From contig PWZT01000007.1 in NCBI GenBank assembly GCA_003567315.1, positions 1 through 64,000 on the forward strand: a DNA stretch of 64,000 nucleotides. The letters are read 5' to 3'. The position numbers and the translations under genes are program-made. Below the pieces are notes generated by a model, which saw only the letters and a list, made by a program, of their open reading frames with translations, did no database searches and was not told the origin of the DNA. Origin of the DNA: Paracoccaceae bacterium (lineage in GTDB: Bacteria > Pseudomonadota > Alphaproteobacteria > Rhodobacterales > Rhodobacteraceae). Positions 36,849 to 45,019 of this stretch are shown piece after piece (the first letter of the stretch is position 1; each line of letters begins with the position of its first letter).

Positions 36849-37294
36849 TGCGGCTCATCGTCCTGATCCTGCTCTGGCTGTCGCCGGGGCTAGCGAGCGC
36901 GGAGAGCCTTGTCGCCACCCGGCTAATCCGCGCGACCGATATCATCGGCCCCGGCGATGTCGCGTTGCAGCCGGGCCATGTGCCTGGCGGGGCCACGGAG
37001 GCCGATCAGGTCATCGGCTATGAGGCGCGGGTCGCGATTTATCCGGGCCGACCGGTGCGGCTGGCCGATCTCGGCCCGGCTGCTGTGATCGAGCGCAATG
37101 AGGTCGTGCGGATGGTCTATCGAAACGGCGGCTTGATGATCCTGTCGGAAGGTCGCGCGCTTGGCCGCGCGGGTCTGGGCGATGCCGTCACCGTCATGAA
37201 TCTGGCGTCGCGCCAATCCGTGCAGGCCGTGGTGCATGCCGCGGGGCTCGTGGAAGTCGGCGGGGCATCAGCGACCAATTCAGAGGGGGACTGA
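36848..37294 (+). CDS. flgA: Flagellar P-ring assembly chaperone FlgA
   Basis: Periplasmic chaperone of 148 residues with a signal peptide ending LASAES. The SAF domain appears in LIRATDIIGPGDVALQPGHV and YEARVAIYPGRPVRLADLGP. It helps assemble the P-ring protein FlgI, which is not encoded in this window. The start overlaps the flgG stop. It is shorter than enteric FlgA (about 220), as is common in alphaproteobacteria. Confidence 0.88.
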   Translation: MRLIVLILLWLSPGLASAESLVATRLIRATDIIGPGDVALQPGHVPGGATEADQVIGYEARVAIYPGRPVRLADLGPAAVIERNEVVRMVYRNGGLMILSEGRALGRAGLGDAVTVMNLASRQSVQAVVHAAGLVEVGGASATNSEGD

Positions 37295-37298
37295 AACA

Positions 37299-38069
37299 AT
37301 GCGTGCATCGCACACCTTCGCGCCGAGTCCGGGCTCTTACTGGGCGCGCGGCGCGATTGCGCTCGCCTGCGCCCTCGCTCTGAGCGCCTGCCAGCCGCTG
37401 GAGGAAGTCGGCCGCGCCCCGACTTTCAGCCCACCCGAAACGAGCGTCGAACATGCTGCGCTCTATCGCACACCCTTGCCCGAAAGCACCGAATACCGCA
37501 CCAGCACCCAGCCAGCCTCGCTATGGTCGGCGAGCCAGCGGTCGCTGATGGGTGACCGGCGCGCCGGGCGGCAGGGCGACATCATGACAGTCGTCATAGA
37601 GATCAATGACAGCGCCGAGATTTCCAACAACACATCGCGCGGGCGCAGCGGGTCGAACAGCATGGGCGTGCCGGAGTTCTTCGGCATCCCCCAGGCGATT
37701 GATCGTCGATTGCCGGGTGGTTTGCAGGTCGCCGCTGGTGTCGAGACCAACAATGCGAGTTCCTTCTCGGGCAGCGGGTCCGTGCGCCGTAACGAAAACC
37801 TGACGCTGCGCATCGCATCGACTGTCGTCGAGCGGCTGCCCAATGGCGTGCTGCGCATCGAGGGGCGGCAGGAGGTGCGCGTGAACCATGAGCTGCGCGA
37901 GCTTCTGGTCACCGGCTATGTCCGGCCCGAGGACATCTCGCGCCAGAACGAGATCACCTATGACAAGATCGCGAATGCACGCATTTCCTATGGCGGGCGC
38001 GGGGTCATCTCGACTGTGCAACAGCCGCGCTATGGCGAGCAGATAACTGAAATCCTGTTGCCTTTCTGA
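37299..38069 (+). CDS. flgH: Flagellar L-ring lipoprotein FlgH
   Basis: Outer-membrane L-ring subunit of 256 residues. The signal peptide ends in the lipobox LSAC near residue 28. Family blocks SLWSASQRSLMGDRRAGRQGDI, VTVVIEINDSAEISN-like MTVVIEINDSAEISNNTSR and a C-terminal GVISTVQQPRYGEQI are present. The ATG at 37299 has GAGGGGGA upstream; the open frame extends left into flgA but without a ribosome site. Confidence 0.93.
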   Translation: MRASHTFAPSPGSYWARGAIALACALALSACQPLEEVGRAPTFSPPETSVEHAALYRTPLPESTEYRTSTQPASLWSASQRSLMGDRRAGRQGDIMTVVIEINDSAEISNNTSRGRSGSNSMGVPEFFGIPQAIDRRLPGGLQVAAGVETNNASSFSGSGSVRRNENLTLRIASTVVERLPNGVLRIEGRQEVRVNHELRELLVTGYVRPEDISRQNEITYDKIANARISYGGRGVISTVQQPRYGEQITEILLPF

Positions 38070-38097
38070 GGGCAGCACCCAGGACGGGACGACGAGT

Positions 38098-38565
38098 ATG
38101 GGCAAGATCGTAGCAGTGATCCTGATCCTTCTGGGCATCGGCGGGGGGGCATTCGCAGGGCTGACGTTGCGTCCAGCTATCGAGATGGAAGAGGATGACG
38201 ACCTCGTCGCTGAACCTGTGGTTGCCCCGCCTGTCGAAAGCCTTGGCGTGTTCGAACTTCCAGGTCACTTCATGGTGCCGGTGATCGCGGAGACGGGGAT
38301 CCATTCGGTCATGGTCATCGCGCTAGCGCTGGAGATTGACGAGGCGTTCGAGGCGCGTGTCGCGGCGAATGTGCCGCGTCTGCGCGATGCGCTCTTGCAG
38401 GTGATGTTCGATCATTCCAATACGGGCGGCTTTGATGGTACCTTCACCTCGCAGACAAGCCTTGGCCAGTTGCGCCGGAGCCTGCTGGAAGCTGGGCAGA
38501 AAACCCTCGGGCGCGAGACGGTGCACAGAGTGCTGATCACCGAAATCATGCGCAGCGGGGCCTGA
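38098..38565 (+). CDS. fliL: FliL-like flagellar basal-body associated protein
   Basis: Membrane-anchored protein of 155 residues with one N-terminal helix (IVAVILILLGIGGGAFAGL), an acidic linker and a periplasmic domain with VPRLRDALLQVMFDHSNTGG. FliL surrounds the stator and affects torque. The sequence is divergent, and assignment leans on topology and on position after flgH. It is the last recognisable flagellar gene of this rightward set. Confidence 0.75.
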   Translation: MGKIVAVILILLGIGGGAFAGLTLRPAIEMEEDDDLVAEPVVAPPVESLGVFELPGHFMVPVIAETGIHSVMVIALALEIDEAFEARVAANVPRLRDALLQVMFDHSNTGGFDGTFTSQTSLGQLRRSLLEAGQKTLGRETVHRVLITEIMRSGA

Positions 38566-38635
38566 GCGCCGGGCTTGACCTTCAGCCTGAGCGCGATAAG
38601 CCTGCAGTCAACACGAAATGAACGCAGGAGAGGCC

Positions 38636-39910
38636 ATGTCACCCGATGCAGGATCAGCGCCGAGCGCAGAGAACAAGGCACCGCAACTCTCGCAGGATTT
38701 GCTGGATGGACTGGCCGAACTCGCGGTCAAGGTCGGGCTCAATCTGCAGCCCGAACAGGATCTGGTGATGACCGCGCCGGTCTCGGCCCTGCCGCTCGTG
38801 CGCGCCATCGCGCGGGTCGCATATCAGTCGGGCGCTGGGCTGGTCACACCGCTGCTGAGCGATCGCGATGTCACATTGGCCCGCTTTGCGCATGGTCACG
38901 AACAGAGTTTCGACCATGCGCCGGGCTGGCTCTATGACGGGATGGCGCAGGCCTTCGACAAAGGCGCCGCGCGTCTGGCGCTGGTGGGCGAAGACCCGCT
39001 CTTGCTGGCCGAGCAGGATGCAGCACTTGTGGGACGAGCGAACCGGGCGAACGCCAGAGCTTACCGCCCCGCGCTCGCAGCGATCTCGGGGTTTCATATC
39101 AACTGGTCGATCCTGTCCTGCCCCACGCCCGACTGGGCGCAGCGTATCTTTCCCGATCTGCCCCCCGAGGAGGCGTTGGCCAAACTCGCCGAGGCCATTC
39201 GCGTGACCGCGCGGCTCGATCATGCAGATCCCGTTGCCGCCTGGGAGGCGCATAACGCGGAACTCGCCAAGCGGTGTGGCATGCTCAATGACGCGCGCTT
39301 CGATGCGCTGCATTTCCGCGCGCCGGGGACCGATCTACGGGTCGGGCTGGCCGAGGGGCATTACTGGCAGGGCGGGGCGTCGGAAGCCCGCAACGGGGTT
39401 CGGTGCAACCCCAACATCCCCACCGAAGAGGTTTTTACCACGCCCCATGCCGCCCGGGTCGACGGGTATGTGCGCGCCACCAAACCGCTGTCGCATCAGG
39501 GCTCGCTTCTGGAAGAAATCGAGATGCGGTTTGAGAGCGGGCGCGCCGTTTCTGCCCGCGCCGCCCGCGGTGAGGATGTGCTGCGCGACATGCTGGCAAC
39601 TGATGACGGTGCGGCGCGGCTCGGCGAAGTGGCGCTGGTGCCGCATTCCTCACCTGTCTCGCAGACCGGGCTTTTGTATTTCAACACGCTGTTTGACGAA
39701 AACGCAGCGTCACACATCGCGATGGGCCAGTGCTACGCGTCCTGCTTTGAGGGCGGCGACTCGCTCTCGAAAGAGCAGATCGCGGCGCAGGGCGGAAATG
39801 AGAGCCTGATCCATGTGGACTGGATGATCGGGTCGGCGCAGATGGATGTCGACGGGCTGCGTGAGGGCAGCGAGCCAGTGGCGCTGATGCGCAGCGGCGA
39901 ATGGGTCTAG
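38636..39910 (+). CDS. M29-family aminopeptidase
   Basis: Metallo-aminopeptidase of 424 residues that resembles AmpS/AmpT. The metal-binding and catalytic region has NIPTEEVFTTPH with two glutamates and a histidine, a later VPHSSPVS, and HVDWMIGSAQMD near the C-terminus, all characteristic of M29. It should act in the cytoplasm on unfolded peptides. The ATG at 38636 has AGGAG upstream; a start six codons earlier lacks one. It follows fliL by 70 bases in the same direction. Its stop codon and that of the converging fliJ-like gene share CTAG. Confidence 0.85.
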   Translation: MSPDAGSAPSAENKAPQLSQDLLDGLAELAVKVGLNLQPEQDLVMTAPVSALPLVRAIARVAYQSGAGLVTPLLSDRDVTLARFAHGHEQSFDHAPGWLYDGMAQAFDKGAARLALVGEDPLLLAEQDAALVGRANRANARAYRPALAAISGFHINWSILSCPTPDWAQRIFPDLPPEEALAKLAEAIRVTARLDHADPVAAWEAHNAELAKRCGMLNDARFDALHFRAPGTDLRVGLAEGHYWQGGASEARNGVRCNPNIPTEEVFTTPHAARVDGYVRATKPLSHQGSLLEEIEMRFESGRAVSARAARGEDVLRDMLATDDGAARLGEVALVPHSSPVSQTGLLYFNTLFDENAASHIAMGQCYASCFEGGDSLSKEQIAAQGGNESLIHVDWMIGSAQMDVDGLREGSEPVALMRSGEWV

Positions 39911-40245
39911 CGGCGCTTCTCCGCCATCCGTGATCGCAGCCGCGCGAGTGCCTCGGCGCGACCATGGCTCTTGGCAGTTTTCTGCCGTTGTTCAATGAGC
40001 TGAGCCGTCTCGAGCGCGAGGGTTGCATTCAGGTGCAGGCGCTGCTCGGACGCCCAGGCCAGATGGCTTTGTGCGGCGCGAAACAGCGCCGCATCGCTGC
40101 AGGGGGTAAGTCCTCTTGGAAGTTGATCGATCCTGCGCTGCGTGCTGTCGCGTTGGGCGGCGGCTCGCTGCAGCCGCGCCATGTCGTGATCGCGGATCAT
40201 CGAGGCGAGCGCCTCAAGCCGCGCGATCTGCTGCTTGCGGGTCAT
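39907..40245 (-). CDS. FliJ-like coiled-coil protein
   Basis: A 112-residue, Arg- and Gln-rich, almost wholly helical protein, for example in ARLEALASMIRDHDMARLQRAAAQRD and ETAQLIEQRQKTAKSHGRAEALARL. These features and its position directly after flhB suggest a FliJ-type component or chaperone of the export ATPase, which fits the absence of another fliJ near fliI. Sequence identity of such coiled coils is weak, so this is an inference. Its start overlaps the flhB stop by four bases. Confidence 0.6.
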   Translation of the reverse strand: MTRKQQIARLEALASMIRDHDMARLQRAAAQRDSTQRRIDQLPRGLTPCSDAALFRAAQSHLAWASEQRLHLNATLALETAQLIEQRQKTAKSHGRAEALARLRSRMAEKRR

Positions 40246-41330
40246 GCCCAGCGTCCTTTCTTCGCTTTCGCGCGCATGGTGTCTGCGAAACGGATCGCGG
40301 CGGCGACCGGGGCATAATGTTCTGGCTCGATTTCGGCATCGATTTCGACGCTGGCATAAAGCGCGCGCGCGGTCACCGGGTCGGAATGGATCGGCACGCC
40401 GGCCTCGGTGGCGCGCTCGCGGATGCGCGCGGCGATCTCATCCACGCCCTTGGCCACGCAGACCGGCGCGCCCGGAGATGCCGGTGACCATTTGAGCGCG
40501 ACCGCATAATGCGTCGGATTCACGATCACGACATTCGCGTCGCTCACGGCTTCGAGCATATGGCTTGACGCGATCTCGCGCCCGCGGCGGCGACGCTCGC
40601 CCTTGGCATGCGGATCGCCTTCGGAGCGTTTGTGTTCGTCGCGCATTTCCTTGTGCGTCATGCGGTTGCGGCGCAGATGTTCAGCCCGCTGCCAGAAGAA
40701 ATCGACCACGCCGATCGAGAGCTTGAGCGCAAAGACAAGCGCCAGAAACCGGATGACCAGCCGCATCAACTCGGTGGCGGCAAGCGCAGGGGTGAGTTGG
40801 ACCGTCGCGAGGATGAGCGGCAGGTTGTGCATCAGAAACAGCCAGAGCGCGACAGAGATCACGAGGAGCTTGACACTGCTCTTGGCGAATTCGAACAACC
40901 CGTTGCGGCCATATTTGTTCTTGGCATTGCTGATCGGATTGATGCGTGATGCCTTGGGCTTGAGCTTTTCCGGCGCGAAGACGATGGCGCGCTGCGCGAA
41001 AAGCCCTGCGAGAACCATCAGGAAGGGGATCGCGACGAGGGGCAGCGCGGCGGTGGCGATCTGGGCGATCAGGCCGCCGACCAGCGGCGTTGCGTTGCGG
41101 GTGAGCAAGGCCGAGATCGGTTCGGCCTGCTCCAGCAGCACCATGCCGCGTTCGCCGATCTGGGTGAGCGCGAACTCACCTGTGACAAGGGCCGCGAGCA
41201 GAAGCCCAAGAAACGCGGCGGCCGTGTTGAGATCGGTCGAGCGCGGGATCTCGCCCTTGCGCCGCTGCTCGAGCAGCTTCTGCTCGGTGGCTTCATATTC
41301 CTTCTCGCCGCTTTGTTCCTGATCGCTCAT
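40242..41330 (-). CDS. flhB: Flagellar export protein FlhB
   Basis: Export-gate protein of 362 residues that controls substrate switching. Four transmembrane helices occupy about residues 35-215. The cytoplasmic domain has the self-cleaving NPTH motif at 271-274 in VVIVNPTHYAVALKW, preceded by a basic segment GERRRRGREIASS. The start shares one base with the fliR stop. Length and layout are normal. Confidence 0.94.
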   Translation of the reverse strand: MSDQEQSGEKEYEATEQKLLEQRRKGEIPRSTDLNTAAAFLGLLLAALVTGEFALTQIGERGMVLLEQAEPISALLTRNATPLVGGLIAQIATAALPLVAIPFLMVLAGLFAQRAIVFAPEKLKPKASRINPISNAKNKYGRNGLFEFAKSSVKLLVISVALWLFLMHNLPLILATVQLTPALAATELMRLVIRFLALVFALKLSIGVVDFFWQRAEHLRRNRMTHKEMRDEHKRSEGDPHAKGERRRRGREIASSHMLEAVSDANVVIVNPTHYAVALKWSPASPGAPVCVAKGVDEIAARIRERATEAGVPIHSDPVTARALYASVEIDAEIEPEHYAPVAAAIRFADTMRAKAKKGRWA

Positions 41331-42118
41331 TATGGCACGGCAATCGGGTCGAGGAGGAACAGCCCGAAGGCGTCATGCCAGAGCGGCAGGATGAGCGGTG
41401 CGGTCAGAAGCAGCACGGCAAGCCCGCCCCATGTGATCGCGGGCGCGCCGACGAAGGCCACCATGAGCTGTGGCATGGCCTTGTTGATCGCGCCCAGCGC
41501 CACATAGTAGAGCAGCGACAGGATCACGAAGGGCATCGCCAGCGTGAAGGCCAGCGAAAACGCGCGGCTGCTTTGCGAAATACCCCATGTGGCGAGGCTC
41601 GCGGCATCGGGGAAACGCGCGGGCGGGAAGAAGTCGTAGGACAGCACGATCAGCTCGACCAGCGTCACATGCAGCCCCGCCGTGACCGCAAGCGCCAGCC
41701 CGGCCATGACCAGGATCTGCGACATGGCGGGTTGCGGGTCCACCCCGGCGCCGCCAAAAAACTGCGACAGCGATGTGGCTTGGGCCGCCATCGTCCCGGC
41801 GGTTTGCAGTGCGATGGTGAACAGCCGCAGCCCGACCCCAAGCGCAAGGCCCGCCACGGCCTCCGCCGCGACAAGGGTCAGCAGAGCGGTTGGCGCGAGG
41901 CTCACCGCCGGGAGGATCGGGGCAACCGCCGGGGCCGTGATCGCCGTGAAGGCGAGGGTCAGGCCAAGCCGCACCCGGATCGGGACGACCTGTTCGCCAA
42001 AGGCCGGCACCACTGCCATGATGGCCCCGATGCGGATGAAGACCGCAAACCCCGCCTCGAACATCACGGCCAGTTCCGCCTGGAGTTGCGCGGGCAGGAT
42101 CAACAGCTCCTCGATCAT
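41330..42118 (-). CDS. fliR: Flagellar export gate protein FliR
   Basis: Polytopic protein of 262 residues with six hydrophobic segments, forming the export channel with FliP and FliQ. The motifs FIRIGAIMAVVPAFGEQ near the N-terminus and LPFVILSLLYYVALGAINKAMPQL-like AMPFVILSLLYYVALG near the C-terminus are typical. It overlaps flhA by four bases and flhB by one, so translation of the three is coupled. Confidence 0.93.
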   Translation of the reverse strand: MIEELLILPAQLQAELAVMFEAGFAVFIRIGAIMAVVPAFGEQVVPIRVRLGLTLAFTAITAPAVAPILPAVSLAPTALLTLVAAEAVAGLALGVGLRLFTIALQTAGTMAAQATSLSQFFGGAGVDPQPAMSQILVMAGLALAVTAGLHVTLVELIVLSYDFFPPARFPDAASLATWGISQSSRAFSLAFTLAMPFVILSLLYYVALGAINKAMPQLMVAFVGAPAITWGGLAVLLLTAPLILPLWHDAFGLFLLDPIAVP

Positions 42119-44202
42119 GCGGCGATTGTCCCGACCAGGGCCGGGCGCGCATCGGGCCCGATTTCTTCATAGGACAGCACGGCCGCCGCCAACCCCTTCG
42201 CGGTCAGGGCCGTGCGCAGGAAGCGGCGGCGCTGCGCGGACGTGACAAGCGCCGGGCTGATGCCATTCTGCGCCAGATCATTGAGCTTCTGGGCGATGCG
42301 CTCGGTCAAGCGGCTGAAATCCTCGGGCGGGAGCGCGATGTCGCTGGTGCCATGCGCGCCGTTGAGCTGGTAGCTCGCGAAGATTTCCTCCCAGTCGGTG
42401 TCGAGTTGCAGCAGCGGCAGAGTGCCATCGGTGCGCTTGAGCGGGGCGACAAGCTGGAAGCTCAGCCGTTGGCGCACATGCTCGCATACGGCTTCGGGCC
42501 CATGCAGAAGCGAACGGACTTCGGACATTGCTTCGAGGATCAGCGGCAGATTGCGGATCGAGACACGCTCTTCGAGCAGCAGCCGCAGGACGCCCAGCAG
42601 CAGATCCATCGGAACCTTTTCGGGGATCAATTCATTGACAAGCCGCTTGTTCGCATCGGCCCGCGCCGTGTCGGAGAGCGTGGTCAACTCGTCGATGATG
42701 CGATTGAGGCTCTTGAAGGTGAGCAGGCGCGCGAAATTGGATTTCAGCACTTCGAGCAGATGCGTGGCCAGCACCTCGACCGGGCTCACGACAGTCGTGC
42801 CGCCGATGCTGGCATCTTCCTGACGCGCCGCATCGATCCAGCGGGCAGGGGCCTTGTAGACCGGCTCTTTGACATCTTCGCCCGCGATTTCGAAATCCGC
42901 TTCTTCATGGACGAGCGCCAGCATCTTGTCGGGGCGTAGCCGGTCGCGCGCCTGTTCGACCCCGTGGATGAGGATGGCATAGGTGCCTTCGGGCAAGGCG
43001 GGATCATCGGTCAGGCGGATTTCGGGCAGGATCAGGCCGAATTCGCGCGCGATATGGCTGCGGATATTGTCGATGCGGCTGTCCAGACCAAGTGCGGGGT
43101 CGAGCACCATGGGGACCAGATCAGGCGCGAACTGGACATGGATTTCATCGAGGTCGAGAATGTCGCCCATGCCCTTGCGCGGTGCCTCGGGCAGGGTTTC
43201 GGGGGGCGCATTGGCCTCTTCCTCGGCGCGCGTCTTGGCAGATTGGGCGAGCCATGCGAGCCCGAGAAGGAAAGCTGCACCGATGACGAACGGCACGAAT
43301 GGCAGCCCGGGCACAAAGGCGAAAAGCGCCATCAGAAAGCCTACAGTCGCGATGGCGGAGGGGTAGCGCCCGAGTTGCTCGAAAAGTTGGGTGTCGGTCG
43401 CGCCATTCGCCCCGCCGCGCGCGAGCAGCAGCGCCGCGGCGATGGAGATCACGACCGCCGGGATCTGGCTGACAAGCCCATCGCCCACAGTCAGGATCGC
43501 ATAGGTCTCGAAGGCCGCACCGAGGCTCATGCCATGCATCATCGTGCCATTGACCAGCCCCATGACAATATTGAGCAGCGTGATCAGCAGCCCCGCGATG
43601 GCGTCGCCCTTGACGAATTTCGAGGCCCCGTCGAGCGAGCCGTAGAAATTCGTCTCGGCCTGTTCGGTTTCGCGGCGGCGCTTGGCCTCCTGGTGGTCGA
43701 TGGCGCCCGCGGACATGTCGCTGTCGATGGCAAGCTGCTTGCCCGGCATCCCATCGAGCGCGAAGCGCGCGCCGACCTCGGCCATGCGGCCCGCGCCCTT
43801 GGTGATGACGATGAAATTCACGATCAGGAGCACGAGAAAGATGACGACGCCGAGAAAGATGGAGCCGGACATGACGAAATTGGCGAAGCCCTGGATCACG
43901 CCACCCGCCGCATGGGTGCCCGTATGCCCTTCGCCGATAATCAGCTTGGTGGAAGACACATTCAGTGACAGGCGTAACATCAAGGACGCCAGCAAAACTG
44001 TTGGAAAGATGGAAAAATCCAATGGTCTTTGAATGAAAAGCGTCACCGTGAACATCAGGATCGCAAGCGCGAAGGACGCCGCGAGCCCGAGATCGAGCAT
44101 CCAGGCCGGGATGGGCAGGATCATCATGACGATCACGGCCATCAGCGCCAGGGCCAGCAGGATCGTCGGTTTGAACAGGGTTTGCGGATCGGGCAAGGTC
44201 AT
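42115..44202 (-). CDS. flhA: Flagellar export protein FlhA
   Basis: Largest export-gate protein, 695 residues. About eight transmembrane helices fill residues 15-320; the FHIPEP-type block is seen as GARFALDGMPGKQLAIDSDM with FVKGDAIAGLLITLLNIVMG after it. The C-terminal cytoplasmic domain (about 350-690) binds chaperone-substrate complexes. It overlaps both the lytic transglycosylase gene and fliR by four bases. Confidence 0.95.
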   Translation of the reverse strand: MTLPDPQTLFKPTILLALALMAVIVMMILPIPAWMLDLGLAASFALAILMFTVTLFIQRPLDFSIFPTVLLASLMLRLSLNVSSTKLIIGEGHTGTHAAGGVIQGFANFVMSGSIFLGVVIFLVLLIVNFIVITKGAGRMAEVGARFALDGMPGKQLAIDSDMSAGAIDHQEAKRRRETEQAETNFYGSLDGASKFVKGDAIAGLLITLLNIVMGLVNGTMMHGMSLGAAFETYAILTVGDGLVSQIPAVVISIAAALLLARGGANGATDTQLFEQLGRYPSAIATVGFLMALFAFVPGLPFVPFVIGAAFLLGLAWLAQSAKTRAEEEANAPPETLPEAPRKGMGDILDLDEIHVQFAPDLVPMVLDPALGLDSRIDNIRSHIAREFGLILPEIRLTDDPALPEGTYAILIHGVEQARDRLRPDKMLALVHEEADFEIAGEDVKEPVYKAPARWIDAARQEDASIGGTTVVSPVEVLATHLLEVLKSNFARLLTFKSLNRIIDELTTLSDTARADANKRLVNELIPEKVPMDLLLGVLRLLLEERVSIRNLPLILEAMSEVRSLLHGPEAVCEHVRQRLSFQLVAPLKRTDGTLPLLQLDTDWEEIFASYQLNGAHGTSDIALPPEDFSRLTERIAQKLNDLAQNGISPALVTSAQRRRFLRTALTAKGLAAAVLSYEEIGPDARPALVGTIAA

Positions 44203-44921
44203 GGCTGCGCGGGCTCCAATGCGATCAGGCGCGTCTGGTTTTCAGAACTTTGGGAGAAGAGCGACCCGAGCCGTGGCTCGCCCGGGCTTGCCAAAAGGGC
44301 AAACTGGTTATCGCGAGCAGTCGGGGGCGCCTGTGGCGTGGCCGGTGCAGTCGGCGCAGGCGCGAGCTGCGCACGCATTTCGCGAAAGCGCGACAGGTAG
44401 CGGCGCGCAAACTCTGGTGTCGCGGAATGATAAGCGCCCACAGCGCGCTCCCAACTGCCAAGGCGCTGTTTGTGCTGAGCAAGAAGCTGCGCCGCGTATT
44501 CCGCGTTCTGCGCCGGGTCGATCATCTGCTCGAGCGATGCGAATTTGTGCCCGTGCCAGCGGTAATTGACCTGAAAGCAGCCGAGATCGACATTGCGCCG
44601 TCCCTGCGCGATCACTGCGCGCGCATGGCGAAGCGCGGCGTCGCGTCCGTCGAACCAGCGCCCTTCGCCAAGCGCGTGGATCGCCCAGGGCCAGGGTTGC
44701 ATCACGCCGTTGCGGCTACGCCCGGTCTCCACAAGCGCGACTGCGCGCATGACGTCCAGCGGAACCCCATGGCGTTGCGCGGCGGTGCGGGCGGCGGCCT
44801 CGCAAAGCTGGGCAGGTGCAGCAGCGCGGGCGAGCATGGGCCAGACGAGAATACTGACGATGATACCAAGTGCCGAAAGAAAACAGGCTCTCTGAACCAG
44901 TTTGCGCTTGATGATCTGCAT
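44199..44921 (-). CDS. Lytic transglycosylase of the flagellar operon (SltF-like)
   Basis: SLT-fold peptidoglycan hydrolase of 240 residues with an N-terminal signal/anchor segment (ALGIIVSILVWPMLARAAA). The catalytic glutamate is in VALVETGRSRNG, and later SLT blocks GCFQVNYRWHG, NAEYAAQLLAQ and AVGAYHS are present. The C-terminal 60 residues are Pro/Ala-rich. Its position ahead of flhA with a four-base overlap suggests it opens peptidoglycan for the rod, as SltF does in Rhodobacter, where FlgJ lacks a hydrolase domain. No flgJ is in this window. Confidence 0.82.
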   Translation of the reverse strand: MQIIKRKLVQRACFLSALGIIVSILVWPMLARAAAPAQLCEAAARTAAQRHGVPLDVMRAVALVETGRSRNGVMQPWPWAIHALGEGRWFDGRDAALRHARAVIAQGRRNVDLGCFQVNYRWHGHKFASLEQMIDPAQNAEYAAQLLAQHKQRLGSWERAVGAYHSATPEFARRYLSRFREMRAQLAPAPTAPATPQAPPTARDNQFALLASPGEPRLGSLFSQSSENQTRLIALEPAQP

Positions 44922-44983
44922 GCTCGCTCCTGCGTGGGCCGCGCGGGTCGGGCGCGGATGCAGGGGCCATCAAGCATGATTCT

Positions 44984-45003
44984 GGTTTAGATTTGGTAAC
45001 CAG
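44984..45003 (-). promoter_or_regulatory. Candidate flagellar promoter motif upstream of the transglycosylase-flhA operon
   Basis: On the minus strand this reads CTGGTTACCAAATCTAAACC, 62 bases upstream of the operon's first start codon. It shares TGGTTACC, then A, TC, TAA and C at matching spacing with the site at 33886-33905 before flgB. Confidence 0.4.
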
Positions 45004-45019
45004 AGCGGTGGGAAGTGTA

